From the NCBI GenBank assembly GCA_916700875.1, contig CAKAKS010000067.1, positions 28,404,933 through 28,468,932 of the forward strand: a DNA stretch of 64,000 nucleotides, given 5' to 3'. Each line of letters begins with the position of its first letter. The first letter of the stretch is position 1. This stretch comes from Sebastes aleutianus. Its lineage: Eukaryota; Chordata; Actinopteri; Perciformes; Sebastidae. Under the pieces are notes generated by a model. The model had not been told where the DNA came from. It was given only the letters and a program-made list of their open reading frames with translations, and did not search any database. Both the position numbers and the translations under genes were made by a program. This document shows, piece after piece, positions 10,680 to 21,925 of the stretch.

Positions 10680-11135
10680 AGTTAGAATGTTAGAAAGTTT
10701 GCTCCGGCTGGTGGGCGGTGCTTGGTATTCAACAGATCTCAACATGGTAGCCGGGTCACAAACTTTCTCATTTTACAGCTAAACAGTATACTACAAGATG
10801 TTTCTGAAAACAATTTATGTGAGAAATAGGCATTACAGTAACAGAATGTTGATTCATATTTAATCAGCGCTGCCTAGTTTGACCATTTGATCGGAGTGTG
10901 CGAGTGATTGACAGCTGCTCAGAGACGGCAAGGCTCCAGCTCGGCTCTGACTGCTTGTTTTCCTCCGGGCTGTGAAATCTTGCAGATGCCATTAGGAACA
11001 CCGGAGGACACAGAAGCACATCATTTTTTTCAGATTACCTGTCTCATGTTCTACTGTCAGGATATAGAGACCGCTTTATAAAAATAACTTTTTAAAATCA
11101 CATTTGCTCCACTTCTACGCACTGCAGCTTTATGC
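10680..11135. mobile_element. Probable MITE, family with ACTGCAGCTTTA end
   Basis: The block (GATTGACAGCTG, CTCGGCTCTGACTGC, CCGGAGGACACAGAAGC) looks like a dispersed fish repeat rather than unique sequence, ending near 11133 in CACTGCAGCTTTATG. There is only one copy here, so the left boundary is uncertain. Confidence 0.4.
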
Positions 11136-11525
11136 AAGTAGTTTTGTTGTCTAAACCTAACCAATCATTTCACAACGTTAGCCACGTGTCATTGTGCGTT
11201 TCTGCAAGCCTAATTTTTTATTCGAAAACATCATCATTCAACGTTGGTTTGCAGAAATGTACAATGCCAACCATTTTTTTTCTGCCGACTAGGTTTCTCT
11301 TTCTCCCTGTCTCTCTCACACATGCCATCGCCGTGCAACACAGTGGTAGGTGGGTGCTGTGTTTGTTTTCGTTGCCAGTTCCAAAAGCCAAACATAACAC
11401 TGCTGCATAATCACCACACTGTCTCATCACCACGCTCTGCTTTCAATCCAATACCCACGGGATGACATCATTATTTTTGTGTTAAAATAGGTTTAAATGA
11501 GCATTCTACCCGCAGCATTGTGTTT

Positions 11526-11526
11526 C

Positions 11527-11562
<36 letters not shown>
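11526..11562. repeat. (CA)n microsatellite
   Basis: A nearly uninterrupted CA run of about 18 units. Confidence 0.95.
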
Positions 11563-11565
<3 letters not shown>

Positions 11566-12926
11566 CTGACACCTACGACCATCCTCTCAGTACAGCCACA
11601 TTCCCTACTGATGGACACTGAGCAGCTTCACTGGAGCAGACAAGTGCCTTGCTTAAGGGGACTTCAAGTTTTAGATTAGGTCAGATGAAACTTTAATGAT
11701 CCCTGTGGAGATGTCAGGTCATTAGAGCAGCAGAGCATAGGCTACAGATAAGAATAGCTGAAATGGAGTATACTGCAAGAAACGGTGCGAGGGGAGCATA
11801 CTGGGGACAGCAAATAAATGAAGAAGTACTCACAGATTTACAGGGTAGAACACATATTAAACATGTGTATTGTTACACCATAAATACGTGCATATGCTTC
11901 GTCATATTTCAAGGTATTGTATCCACAAATCGCTGATTCTTCCATCGTTAAAGTATACATGACATTTTTTGGGCTGCAATGTGTGCAGATAATCTGAGCA
12001 TCCCAAGTCATTTCTTGTGCAATGAAGCAAACAGTGCATGCGAGAACAATGTGTGCAAGATTTAGTTTGCCACTGATGCCACTGACTGTGGCATTTGGAA
12101 ATAGCTTACAGTTGACTGAACAAAGAAATGTTAGACAAAGAGGAAGTGGAAGAAAGGGAGAGGCAGAAAGAGAGGGAGACAAATATAGATAAAGCCAGCG
12201 ATAGAAAAGAGTCAGAGGATATACGGAGCTCAGTACAACTGGGTTACAAACTTTTTTTCTAGTCTCCATTTGTGTTCTAACTCCCTCTAGTAAAGGCTTT
12301 GTCCTGATTTGGCGTGTGTCTGTGCATATATTGTATCGTCTATTCTAGCCTAATCAACAAAGAGGGGAGGTTTGGTTTCAAAGTTGATGGGACTCAGAAT
12401 GGGGTGGAATATGTTAAAGAGTAACTAAACCAAAGAGTTTTGGCTGAAGTGCCTCTACACTCTTTTTTTCTGTGGACTTGACATCTAGCCTTTACAAAAT
12501 CTGTTGTTATTAATGGGAGAAACTACAGCTGAATAGGGTACATTTTTTTTTTACAAATATAGATATCACCATGAAACTTCCCCAGTTGATTACTTATAAT
12601 AACACATTTGTTTTTTGTATTACAAGTTTTCTGAAATTTGATGTTTAAACTTGCAATTATTATATTATTAAATATGTGCTAATTTGCGTATATTTACAGA
12701 ACAGAAATCTGATCATCGGATAAAGCAAGGTTTAAAAATATAGTTTCATTTTGTTGACATTTTTACAGAGGGGATTTTAGATATATCTTTTTATTGCTCC
12801 ATAAATCTGAAAACACTGTCAACAGCCGTAAAAAATACATTTTTGCCATGTTCTTTTTAGGAATAAAATATAATGTAAATCAGGCTATGAATGACATATG
12901 AACAAACCCCTCTGTAAAAACCTCCA

Positions 12927-12927
<1 letters not shown>

Positions 12928-12964
<37 letters not shown>
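12928..12964. repeat. (AT)n microsatellite
   Basis: About 18 AT units, self-complementary and able to extrude as a cruciform. Confidence 0.95.
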
Positions 12965-12968
<4 letters not shown>

Positions 12969-13269
12969 ATAAATTAGTAATTTTTTGTATTAAATTTTTT
13001 TGAAAATGTTATGTTTAAATATTCAAATGTGGCATTATTTAATGCTAACTTTTGGTGAGTTTAGGAGAAATCTACAAATGCTAATAGACAATGTGTATTA
13101 AAATAAAAACATTGATGTGTATTTAGGATGTTTTCTTTCCACTATTCTGAAAGAAGACATATTATGGAAGCAAAATAGTCCATAATCTCTAAAGTGATTG
13201 CATGAAAAACCATGTTTTTGCCTGGGGTGTCTCGTCTTGATCTGGCAAGAGCAATGTGCTTTCCTACAC

Positions 13270-13289
13270 TGTGTGTGTGTGTGTGTGTG
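13270..13289. repeat. (GT)n short microsatellite
   Basis: About ten GT units. Confidence 0.9.
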
Positions 13290-14484
13290 GATGAAGCATG
13301 AAGTTGTTAATACTCATTTAGTTGCTGGCTAGTTATCTAGCTGGCTAGCAACTCTTCACTAGCCCGACACTGGTTTTATAGGAGGGGGAGAGGGTGGAGG
13401 GAGTTGATGACAAAAGCTGCCTCCATATACGTCAGCTGCCTCCAGATCAGCCAGTAGCTAAATTCAATTGCAATAGCTGGGTTTCAACTAGTAGAGGGCA
13501 GTCACTATATGCATATTTATAACACAATATGTAGTATTCAAATACTTTGCACTAATGTACAGAGTTTGCACAAGATTTAGACCTGAGTCTATCAGTAACA
13601 CTACTAAATATACATTGGTTTTCAGCTGAAAAAAAGAGGTTTGGGGGTTTCGTTACACTTTAAAGAAGCAGAAAAAACAGAGGTTATACTTTGAAAACGC
13701 TCGCAGAAACTGCCATGGGGTGTTAAAAAGACACAATTTACTGGAAAGTGTTGACTTTTGCAATTTAACATAACTGACAGACACTGTAGCTCTAGCTTGT
13801 GTTTGCACACTAACCCTCAATTTGGAGCAAGCTGGTTAAAGAAGGCTCTCTAAAAAATGGTTTCAGCTACAGAAAGCACACTCCGGTTTCTTCAGAAATT
13901 GCCCTGTCAAGCCTTTCCAGCTCTAGACATCAAAAACAAAATTCCTCTTTTTTTTGTAATTTAGGTGAGCTAACCCTTCCATATTGAGGTTAACATGGCA
14001 TAAAGCTCATTAGCATCTTTGCACACCTTTTGTTTATGTTATTAAAGAAAGTGTCTTAAAAATGTCCGTAATGGTTTGATTTAGGGTACAAACTATAATA
14101 GCTGTGATAACGACATAGATGAAAACTAATATAAATGTACCAAATTCTGCAACTCATCAGTTTCTGTGACACTAGAGGACAACTTCATGAAAAAAAAAAT
14201 CCATTTAAAATACTGTCAGGTGAGGAGCTGCTGCTGTGTGCTGGAGTTTGGACGATAACAGCTATCAACTGTTAGGAGCCTCTTGGTATTTTATATCTGT
14301 CCCTATCTGAATACTATTGGGGCACCTATCAAAATAAAGTATGTGATAAAGTATGATAACAACATTTACTGTGGCAACATCGCTGAAATTCATTTTTTGG
14401 GTCACGGAACACCCTGACCACCTCAGCTGTCAATCAAACATATACACTGGCCTGTCCAGGCAGACGCTTCAAGGCTAAAGGAGC

Positions 14485-14820
14485 ATTGTTAAAGGACTAG
14501 TGTGTGTAGGAACTAGTATCTAGCGGTGAGGTTGCAGATTGCAACCGACTGAAGCCTCTCCCGTGTATTAAGCGTGTACGTAAAAATCATGCACGTATCA
14601 GCTGTGCGCTCCAGATAAGACTGGAGACATAACCACTTAAAAGATGAGGGAGTAGTACTTGCTATCTTCCGATGTTTGTACTTTTTAAACAGAAAACACA
14701 CGTTTAATATTGTGATAATTACTGGAAATGACTTACAATATAGCTCCCTGGTGATCTCCCTCCAGTCAGCTGTCACTTTAGCCAGTTTTTTTGTAGTGAA
14801 ATGAGGAGGTATGGTATAGA
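14485..14820 (+). mobile_element. TTAA MITE fragment (family of 19846-20385)
   Basis: GTTAAAGGACTAGTGTGTGTAGGA and the following TCTAGCGGTGAGGTTGCAGATTGCAACC parallel the left end of the complete copy at 19846. The right half diverges or is replaced. Confidence 0.6.
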
Positions 14821-15487
14821 TAACTCCTCATTTCAACTCCACGAACCAGGCGTTGCTCGTCCATTGCGGGCTTTCAAAGCGAGCGAAAGGACAGTTAGGA
14901 CACGGTGTCATGGACATAATGCGCAAAAATAGATTTTCAAATAGTTCGTACTATTGTGTTTTTTTTAGAACGAATATTCAAAGCTAATTTTGCCCAATTT
15001 TGCCAGAAAGTGAGTGGTGAAGCGAGAGAGAGAGAACGGTGGCGATGGGAGTGAGTAATGTCATCGACTCCGGCCCAAGCGGGAAAAGTTAAGAGTGTTT
15101 GCTTTGTCCATTATAAATATTCAAATTCGGTCCTTTAATATTCCTTTAAAGACCTTTTTTTCCTTTTCAATAATAACAAAGAATATTGATAATACATTTA
15201 AAAATGACTTTGTCGTGATTTTTGCCTGAAAATGAGGCAAAAAGTTGTACTTTAATGTTTATTTGCTACATTTTAAGCTACCGATGTCCTGACTTGGCCT
15301 ATAGGCCTTCCTGCAGCATCATTAGTGGTGCTTTTCCTTTTCCAGCTGCTGCCTCTCTTCTGTGGCATTAATCACCCTCCATACAGCAGTTCCTCTCATC
15401 CCCGGTGGGTGTCGCTGCAGACACTGGTACCCAAGCCGTCTGTCAGTCTGTCTGGCGGGGATGGAGGGGGGGTGTTGTATTGTGAAC

Positions 15488-15488
<1 letters not shown>

Positions 15489-15524
<36 letters not shown>
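15489..15524. repeat. (GA)n microsatellite in candidate 5' UTR
   Basis: About 18 AG units within the GC-rich island; GAGA-type purine tract. Confidence 0.95.
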
Positions 15525-15526
<2 letters not shown>

Positions 15527-15579
15527 TTCCTGCCTCCTCTCCTCTCCTCTCGCCTGTGCGCAACGCTCTGGCTCGGCCG

Positions 15580-15600
15580 CTCCTTCCTTCCTTCCTTCCT
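15580..15600. repeat. (TTCC)n tetranucleotide repeat
   Basis: Five TTCC units in the same island. Confidence 0.9.
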
Positions 15601-15641
15601 CATTTCCTCTCCCACAGCTGGCTCTCTCTCCTCCTCCTCGG

Positions 15642-15719
15642 ATGCTGCTGCTTCTCCTCCTCTCACACGCCGCCGCGCTGGACCACAGATACATCGGACG
15701 GAGGAGTGTGTGGAAATGA
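15642..15719 (+). other. Upstream ORF, 25 codons, signal-peptide-like
   Basis: ATG followed by six Leu codons, then SHAAALDHRYIGRRSVWK and TGA. It resembles a hydrophobic leader, but it comes from a pyrimidine-rich GC tract. It most likely acts, if at all, as a uORF of the ctnnd2 leader. Its TGA overlaps the ATG of a second uORF. Confidence 0.3.
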
Positions 15720-15745
15720 CTGACTACCTGTTTTGCATGGTCTGA
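15716..15745 (+). other. Second upstream ORF, 9 codons
   Basis: Encodes MTDYLFCMV and stop. Its ATG overlaps the preceding uORF's stop as ATGA, a termination-reinitiation arrangement. Confidence 0.3.
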
Positions 15746-16101
15746 ATTTCGGGGGGAATTCGCACGGTCGGAAAAGGAAAGGAGTGGAGAGAGGGAGGAA
15801 AGAAAAGGAGGCTCTCCATCAGCCCAGAGGGAATTTATTTTACAGTAAGCAGGCGCAATGTCATTCCAGCTTCCTCGTCTCACACCTCCTCCCATCCGTT
15901 ATGAAAAAAAAGCAATGCTAGAATGAATGACAACCTGCTGGAGGATGAATATATATATGGCTGCATGGCTGATGTGTGTTTTGTTCGCAGTGTATGCCAG
16001 ATGTTGTTGCTATACAGGTTTATTCTGAGGCGTGGTGTGGATTGTGTGTTTTATTATGATGCGCTAAAGGGCTGTGGTGCGCCTGGAAAATGGAAACCCT
16101 C

Positions 16102-16126
16102 GCCATCCATCCATCCATCCATCCAT
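16102..16126. repeat. (CCAT)n tetranucleotide repeat
   Basis: Six CCAT units. Confidence 0.9.
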
Positions 16127-16838
16127 GGGAGGGTGTGTGGGGGTCGGATGAGAGGAGGAGGAGGAGGAGGGGAGGTTGGCTGAAAAACGTTTTTTCAGAT
16201 TGACCTAAATGTGATGCGATATTATCGCGATTATCGCAGGTGACATCGGCTTATCGTGACCGGCTGCAGCGTCTTTGTGTTGCCTCTTTGCAGGAGAATA
16301 TTGTGTTTCCTCTCCTGCAGCCATCAAGCAGGCATGTTATTCAAACTGATGATGAAGAGCACCTTGCATGCATGCCCGTGTGCTCCAGCTCCGGCCTGCT
16401 TCAATCGCTTCCATGTTGATCACTATAAAAAAACAACCACCACATTGTGTGTTTGTGATCAGCTCCAGGCTGCTTCATCATCCTCCCCACATGTAGAGTA
16501 ATTAATCTCATTCATCACATTGCCAAGACGACTGTGTGTTTCAACAGAGAGAGAGAGACAGAGCATCATAATGTTTTGCTCGTGTTAATTGTTGTGTGGA
16601 TTTCTGCTCTGTGACCTGGCAGAAATCGGGGCCTTGCTATACTGAATTAGTCCTCATATAGCCTTACGGGGGATCTCTCTCTATAGCCGCTGTGGCAGTT
16701 TAGGATGCCTCATTTAAAAGTTTAATTCCGGTGTTTTCTCTTAAGGGCTGTGGATCACAGATCGCTCCCAAGATGGAGGAGCTACCCAGCCCTAATAAGA
16801 AGTTTAATGTGATGGACATTGGGGAGGTTGGGGGAAGC

Positions 16839-16840
<2 letters not shown>

Positions 16841-16882
<42 letters not shown>
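16841..16882. repeat. (GA)n microsatellite
   Basis: About 20 GA units, intronic. Confidence 0.95.
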
Positions 16883-17849
16883 CTTCTGATTAGTGTCTGG
16901 CAGTCTTATTAAATTGGTCATCAACAAGCTGTTTATTTCACATTGACCATTGTGCGTGTACAGTATGTTGTGGCAGATGTTTTGCATTAGGTTTGATAGG
17001 AAAAGCATGACAAAGATCAGTGGGATGTGGCAGCGTGAAAAATGAGCTTAGTAGTGATGGTGACATATTTATTGAGGTGAATAGTGAAGAGAGAATTGAT
17101 GCTAGTTCCTCGATGCCTTTTAATCTCTGTATCATGTGGGTGAGATATGCAGCCGCCCACTAGACCGACGGAGAGTCCCACAGCGCCGATTTAACACTAG
17201 AACCAGTCAAATAGAAACACATCAGTTGTCAGATTGTAGCACTTTAGTCTTCATTATTATTTAGCTGTTGTGTTTTAGAGACTGTTTTAGTGTTTGTACT
17301 GACTCTTCGCTTTCTGCAGTGGTTCCCAACAACACATTCTCACTACCAACTCGTCAAATACCGCCGCTTGGTCAGTGCCCTTCAGCACCTTGCGTTACTT
17401 TTGGACGGACCAGGGACGGCGTGTTAATTTACGCTCGTTACATGCATGGTGTCCTTTCAAAATAAACTTCACAGGAAGTTAGGTTTAGGAAACACAACCA
17501 CTTAGTTAGGGTTAGGAAACGGTCGTGGTAGACGTTAATTTCACTGACTAATGACTCACATGACTAGCAGTTCACTTGACTCACGGGACTGACGATACAG
17601 ACGAGTCCCGTGACAAAATAAGTCAACGTTAGCCTCTCACGCTATTAATACTACGTCACTTGCTCCGACCGTCTACCAACGCCGCAGGTGGGTTTACATT
17701 GGAGCTAGTTGGAAGCCCGGTTCGTCACATACTGTTGCTAAAGGGTGCCTCCATGCGTCGGTTTCCGATGCCGAGGGGCGCTTACTAAACAGCGGCCTTT
17801 GACGAGAGTGAGAACGGGTTATTCACAACATTTTTGGCATGTGACCCTT

Positions 17850-18028
17850 TTAAGGAATAGTTCAACATTTCCAGAAATGTGCTTATTTGCTTTCTTGCTG
17901 AGAGTCAGATAAGAATATCGATTCCACTCTCATATGTGTAGGCTAAAAATTAAGCTACAGCTAGCAGCCGTTTAGCTAAGCTTAGCATAAAGACTGAAAG
18001 TAGGGGGAAACTGCTAGCCTGGATCGTC
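17850..18028 (+). mobile_element. TTAA MITE, 5' half (family of 1873-3642)
   Basis: TTAAGGAATAGTTCAACATTT, then AGAGTCAGATAAGAATATCGATTCCACTCTCATAT, GCAGCCGTTTAGCTAAGCTTAG and the AAAGACTGAAAGTAGGGGGAAAC block. It breaks off after GCTAGCCTGG; no right end found. Confidence 0.75.
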
Positions 18029-19237
18029 CAAAAGTAGGGAGGAGGTTGGGGTGGATGAGTAGATCAAAAAACACCAGACTTTCTTTTACCCAAACCACGA
18101 TCTTTTCCTAAACCTAACAAAGTAGTTTTGTTACCTAAACCTAACCAAGTTTTTGCTGTGAACATGGAAATTTATTTTGAAAAGACTGTATGCTTGTAAT
18201 GAGCGGAAATTGACACGTGTTGCTGGACTCTCGTAGGAAAATGCACGAAAAATGAGGAATAACTTTTCCTAACATATCATACAAACCTTTGTATGAGGAT
18301 ATGTTGAAAACTAAGTAAAGTATACTCATGACCTCTTGTCACGGGTTTCATATGCAAATCGATTTTAGAGATCTAAAAAGGTAAAACTATCCTGGGTTTT
18401 ACAATTAAAAAAGCAAAGATAATAAAAAAGTCCAAATATAAACATATCGTGACCGCTCAGATTGATTATGCGACCCCTTGCGGGGGTCCCCACCTTCATG
18501 TTGGCAACCACAGATTACCACTATCTGGCCCCATAAGCCACAGCAGATATCTACTATCACTGTTTTAATACAAGCTCTTTTTCTCACGGCATGACTCTGG
18601 CACGAACATGATCACAGTTTCAACTCCTTGTCTCCAGCATTCATTCGGTCTGCCAGAGTGCACACAAACAGCTTGAGTCAACCGACTGCTACAAGCTAGA
18701 TTAGCAGCATCTCAAAGCGGAGCTCTAGTAAACACTTAACACACACAGGTGAAACTGCCAGCCAGTGTTCTCGTCACACAACATTTAACTGATCAAAGAG
18801 CTTCCCTTCCCAAATGTTGCTGCACGCCTTCCCGTAACACACTAAGCAGCATTACAGGAAGTCTTCAGAGTGCATTCACCTACTCCTACTCTGGGGTATA
18901 ATAGAGCACCAACCCGCCCCAACCCCTCTTTCCATTTCTCTGCCTAATTGCCAAAGATTCATGGTGGAGTGACCCTATCGCTACGGCCCTAGTGAAAAGC
19001 GGTGCACAGAGGTGTCAAGAGTGTATTATCATCCCTTTTTTTCCAAAGAGCCGCCTCAGCTGCTGCAGCCTCAACAGGCTTTATTAAGTTTTTATATTAA
19101 GAAGATGATACATGAGATGTAGACTCTTAATAACCTCTTGCTGACACAGATCCCAGACATGAATAACTGCCCTTGCGCAACATCTGCGGCCAAAATATGT
19201 TGTATCTATTGCTCTCTCGGTCTCCAGACTAATTAAT
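18029..19237 (+). other. ctnnd2 intron 1, dispersed-repeat-like and unique sequence
   Basis: 18060-18160 carries CCTAAACCTAACC motifs also seen near 11145 (and as TTAGGTTTAGG near 17480), so it is a decayed dispersed repeat. The remainder is unassigned. Confidence 0.4.
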
Positions 19238-19690
19238 AGGGCTGTCAATCGATTAAAATTGCGATTAATTGCCTGATTGTCCATAGTTAATCAAGATTAA
19301 TCACAAATTAATTGCATATCTTTTATCGGTTCAAAATATACCTTAAAGGGAGATTTGTCAAGTATTTATTACTCAACATGGAAGTGGACAAATGTGCTCG
19401 CTTTATACAAATGCATGTATATATTTATTGTTAGATCAATTACCAACACAAAATGACAAATATTGTCCAGAAACCCTCACAGGTACTGCATTTTGCGTAA
19501 AAATATGCTCAAATTATAACATGGCAAACTGAAGCAGAGGTCAAGAGACCCCTTTGAAAATGGCCATGCCAGTTTTTCCTCGCCAAAATTTAGTGTAAGT
19601 TTAGAGCGTTATTTAGCCTCCTCCGCGACAAGTTAGTATGACATGGCTGGTACCAATGGATTCCTTAGGTTTTCTAGTACCTCCACTTCT
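19238..19690 (-). mobile_element. hAT-like MITE copy 1 (AGGGCTGTCAA end)
   Basis: Starts with the inverted end AGGGCTGTCAATCG. It then follows, in reverse, the body of the family defined by 56048-56720: AAGGGAGATTTGTCAAGTAT, GACAAATATTGTCCAGAAACC, GACCCCTTTGAAAATGGCCATG, ACCAATGGATTCCTTAGGTTT. The opposite terminus is lost. Confidence 0.85.
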
Positions 19691-19845
19691 TATAAACAGT
19701 CATGGTGCTGGTGTGGTCTTTGTTGCCCTTTGAGATTCTTCTTAGCGATGTCACCATCTTCCCAAATCTCAACAATCAACTTGGTGCGTACAGTGTTAAT
19801 ATTACCATGTATTATTACCTTTGAAAAATACACCCAAGTTATCCT

Positions 19846-20385
19846 TTAAAGGGAAAGTGTGTAGGATTTGGCGGCATCTAGTGGTGTGGTTGCAGATTGC
19901 AACCAACGTAATACCTCTCCGCTCACTCCTCCCTTCCCAAGACTGCGGTAACATAAGCCGCCGAGTGTAAAACCGCGGTAATGCCGTCGGCCTCGCTCAG
20001 AGGCCATCCTTGCCATAATACTTTAGGAGCGACGGATGTCAGATGACAGCTGGCGGTAACATGGTTTTGCACTCTGTGGCTCACGTTACGACAGGTTCAC
20101 AAGCGTGTCGGAGAACTACGGTGGCTGTAAAGTAACGTAAAAGTGTAAAAGGCTCTCACTAGAGCCAGTGTTTGGTTTTTACGTTCTGGGCTATACCGTA
20201 CAAACATGGCGGACTCCGTGAAGAGGACCTGCTCCCTATGTAGATATAAACGGCTCATTCTAAGCCAACAAAATCACAAAGATTCTTAGTTTCAGGAGAT
20301 TATACACTAATAAAAACATAGTTATGAATATTATATCCCATTTCTGCTAATAGATCCCCTGAAATTTTACACACTGTTCCTTTAA
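19846..20385 (+). mobile_element. Complete TTAA MITE, 540 bp
   Basis: TTAA at both edges and inverted ends AAGGGAAAGTGTGTAGGATTT and, from the right, AAGGAACAGTGTGTAAAATTT. The short frame beginning ATGGCGGACTCC at about 20207 is part of the repeat, not a gene. Fragments of the family are at 8698-8912 and 14485-14820. Confidence 0.88.
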
Positions 20386-21623
20386 ACTTGTAGTAACCTA
20401 ACTACAATGACTGTTTCAAAGGTGAATCACAATTAGGTTGCATGCCAGTTAGTAGTATTTGTCATTGATAAAAACAAAATCAGCAATCAGCACTTTAATG
20501 TGTGAGCATTCAAAGTGTGATTTGACCACTAACACAAAATCTGAATCTGTTAGATCATCTGTGCTTAAACTGGAGGCGCATCGGTCCAAAACCTGCTCAA
20601 TTATTCAATACCTCAAGGAGCTCAGTGTGAAAAATCAAGAACAAACTGCAGCGAGAAAGAAGAAGAAGAAGAAGCTCCACTAGTTGAGACTAGCCATCAG
20701 GGATACTATGCATAAAATAAAGTATATAGGAGGGGGGTGGTTGACAAACACTTAATTAGTATGAGACATCATATGACCCACTTTTGTAGCAGCATTAGCA
20801 TGCTTTAGTAACTTCAAAGTCAAAGTTGTTTTTCTCGAGTGGTTATGTTATTTCCTCTACCCCCTGTAGACTTTATGTAAGATTATATAGAAGAAGCAGC
20901 TCTGCAGCTCTGATCATGTAACACAATTGTCAAAAATAATATTTCATATGTAACATGATGTATCATTCCGCTGCTATTACTACTCTACTATTTGCACCCT
21001 TATTTTATTGTCTTTTAAAACAACCGCAGTCACGGTGAGATGAACTGACGATCACGAGCCGAGATACGTTCTGCGGTAAAAGCATTCACTTCCTTTGTGA
21101 ATCAGCCTTCTATTGTCCCGAACCCGATAATCTCTGCTGATAACCTTGTTCAGAAAGAGAGACACATGGCAAGAGAGGGAGAGAAAGTGTGTTGCCAGGT
21201 CATTGTATTCCAATCATGGCTGCATCTGATTCATATCGCAGCTGGCGCGACCCCCTCCTTCAGTGAGGAGATGGGGAAGATGGGTTGCCTGGTCAACAAC
21301 CTCTTTATTCCTTGAACCGTTCAGAGCAGAAACACAGTAGGAGGAGATGCAAAAAGAAAAGTAGGACAAGTCGCTGACATCACGGCCCACGTTTACTTGC
21401 AAGGAATAATAATAATACAATGGATATACAGTATGTATGTATGTAGTACTCTTCAAAACAGCATTATTAATGCTGTAAAAAACAGTAAAAATCTGGTGAT
21501 ACAATACAACAATTCAATATATTGCGATTTTTTTTTTTAGGAAAACTGTCGCAGTATAAAGAACACACCAGAAATACATCATTTTAGATTAGGCAAAAAT
21601 AACATTTATACTGCATCCAAAAA
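20386..21623 (+). other. ctnnd2 intron 1, nothing recognised
   Basis: A (GAA)n-like patch at 20658-20674; otherwise ordinary intronic sequence. Confidence 0.45.
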
Positions 21624-21925
21624 ACTGCATGTGATAAACTGGTCATGTCTGTAACAGGGAGACTCGTGGGTACCCATAGAACCCATTTTCATTCACATTT
21701 CTTGAGGTCTTAGGTCAAGGGACCCCTGTGAAAATCGCCATGCCAGTTTTTCCTCACCAAACTTTAGTGTAATTTTGAAGCCTCCTTCTCGACGAGCTAG
21801 TATGACATGGTTGGAACCAATGGATTCCTTAGGTTTTTCTAGTTTCATATGATGCCAGTATCTTCACTAGCTTTACTTTACTGGCTTTAAAACTGAGTCT
21901 GCTATAACCTAAAAATCAAACGTTA
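21624..21925 (-). mobile_element. hAT-like MITE copy 2, internal part
   Basis: Shares CTGCATGTGATAA, GAGACTCGTGGGTACCC, GCCATGCCAGTTTTTCCTC and GGAACCAATGGATTCCTTAGG with the family at 56048-56720, in reverse orientation. Neither terminus is preserved. Confidence 0.8.

Larger units (their letters stand above)
11136..15299. other. Intergenic region upstream of ctnnd2
   Basis: No gene supported. It holds a (CA)n run, a second LINE-tail-like patch near 11684-11740 (ACTTTAATGATCCCTGTGG), a (TA)n run, a short (TG)n run, and a MITE fragment at 14485-14820. A 14-bp inverted repeat, TTTTTACAGAGGGG, lies at 12760-12773 and 12907-12920. The rest is A+T-rich and unassigned. Confidence 0.5.
15300..15844 (+). 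promoter_or_regulatory. ctnnd2: ctnnd2 promoter and 5' UTR exon (candidate)
   Basis: A GC- and CpG-rich island with (GA)n and (TTCC)n tracts, unlike the A+T-rich flanks. It lies upstream of ctnnd2 exon 2 on the same strand and ends at a donor-like ACA|GTAAGC (GT at 15845). If spliced there to 49263, the frame entering exon 2 has an in-frame TGA at 15721-15723 and no ATG after it, so translation would start at the exon 2 ATG. Mammalian transcripts can instead start in exon 1; no match to that coding start was found here. Another first exon, for example near 23.0-23.9 kb, cannot be excluded. Confidence 0.5.
15845..17849 (+). other. ctnnd2: ctnnd2 intron 1, 5' part
   Basis: Contains a (CATC)n run, GGA repeats (16153-16171) and a second long (GA)n. 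From 17380 to 17840 the sequence has the mixed CpG-rich look of a dispersed repeat with TTAGGTTTAGGAAAC motifs. No exon seen. Confidence 0.5.

Noticed and set aside
11838..12269. 143-codon minus-strand frame
   Set aside because: Low-complexity Leu/Ser/Pro segment, no family features, no splice-site support.
15325..15895. 132- and 150-codon frames over the GC-rich island on both strands
   Set aside because: Driven by GA/TC and TTCC repeats (ER and SL runs); the region is better read as promoter and leader.
18080..18150. CCTAAACCTAACC motifs, telomere-like
   Set aside because: Not the vertebrate TTAGGG unit and not tandem; part of a dispersed repeat also seen near 11145.
20207..20280. ATGGCGGACTCC.. 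reading as a small protein start
   Set aside because: It belongs to a TTAA MITE whose other copy at 8698-8912 carries the same segment in a non-coding context.
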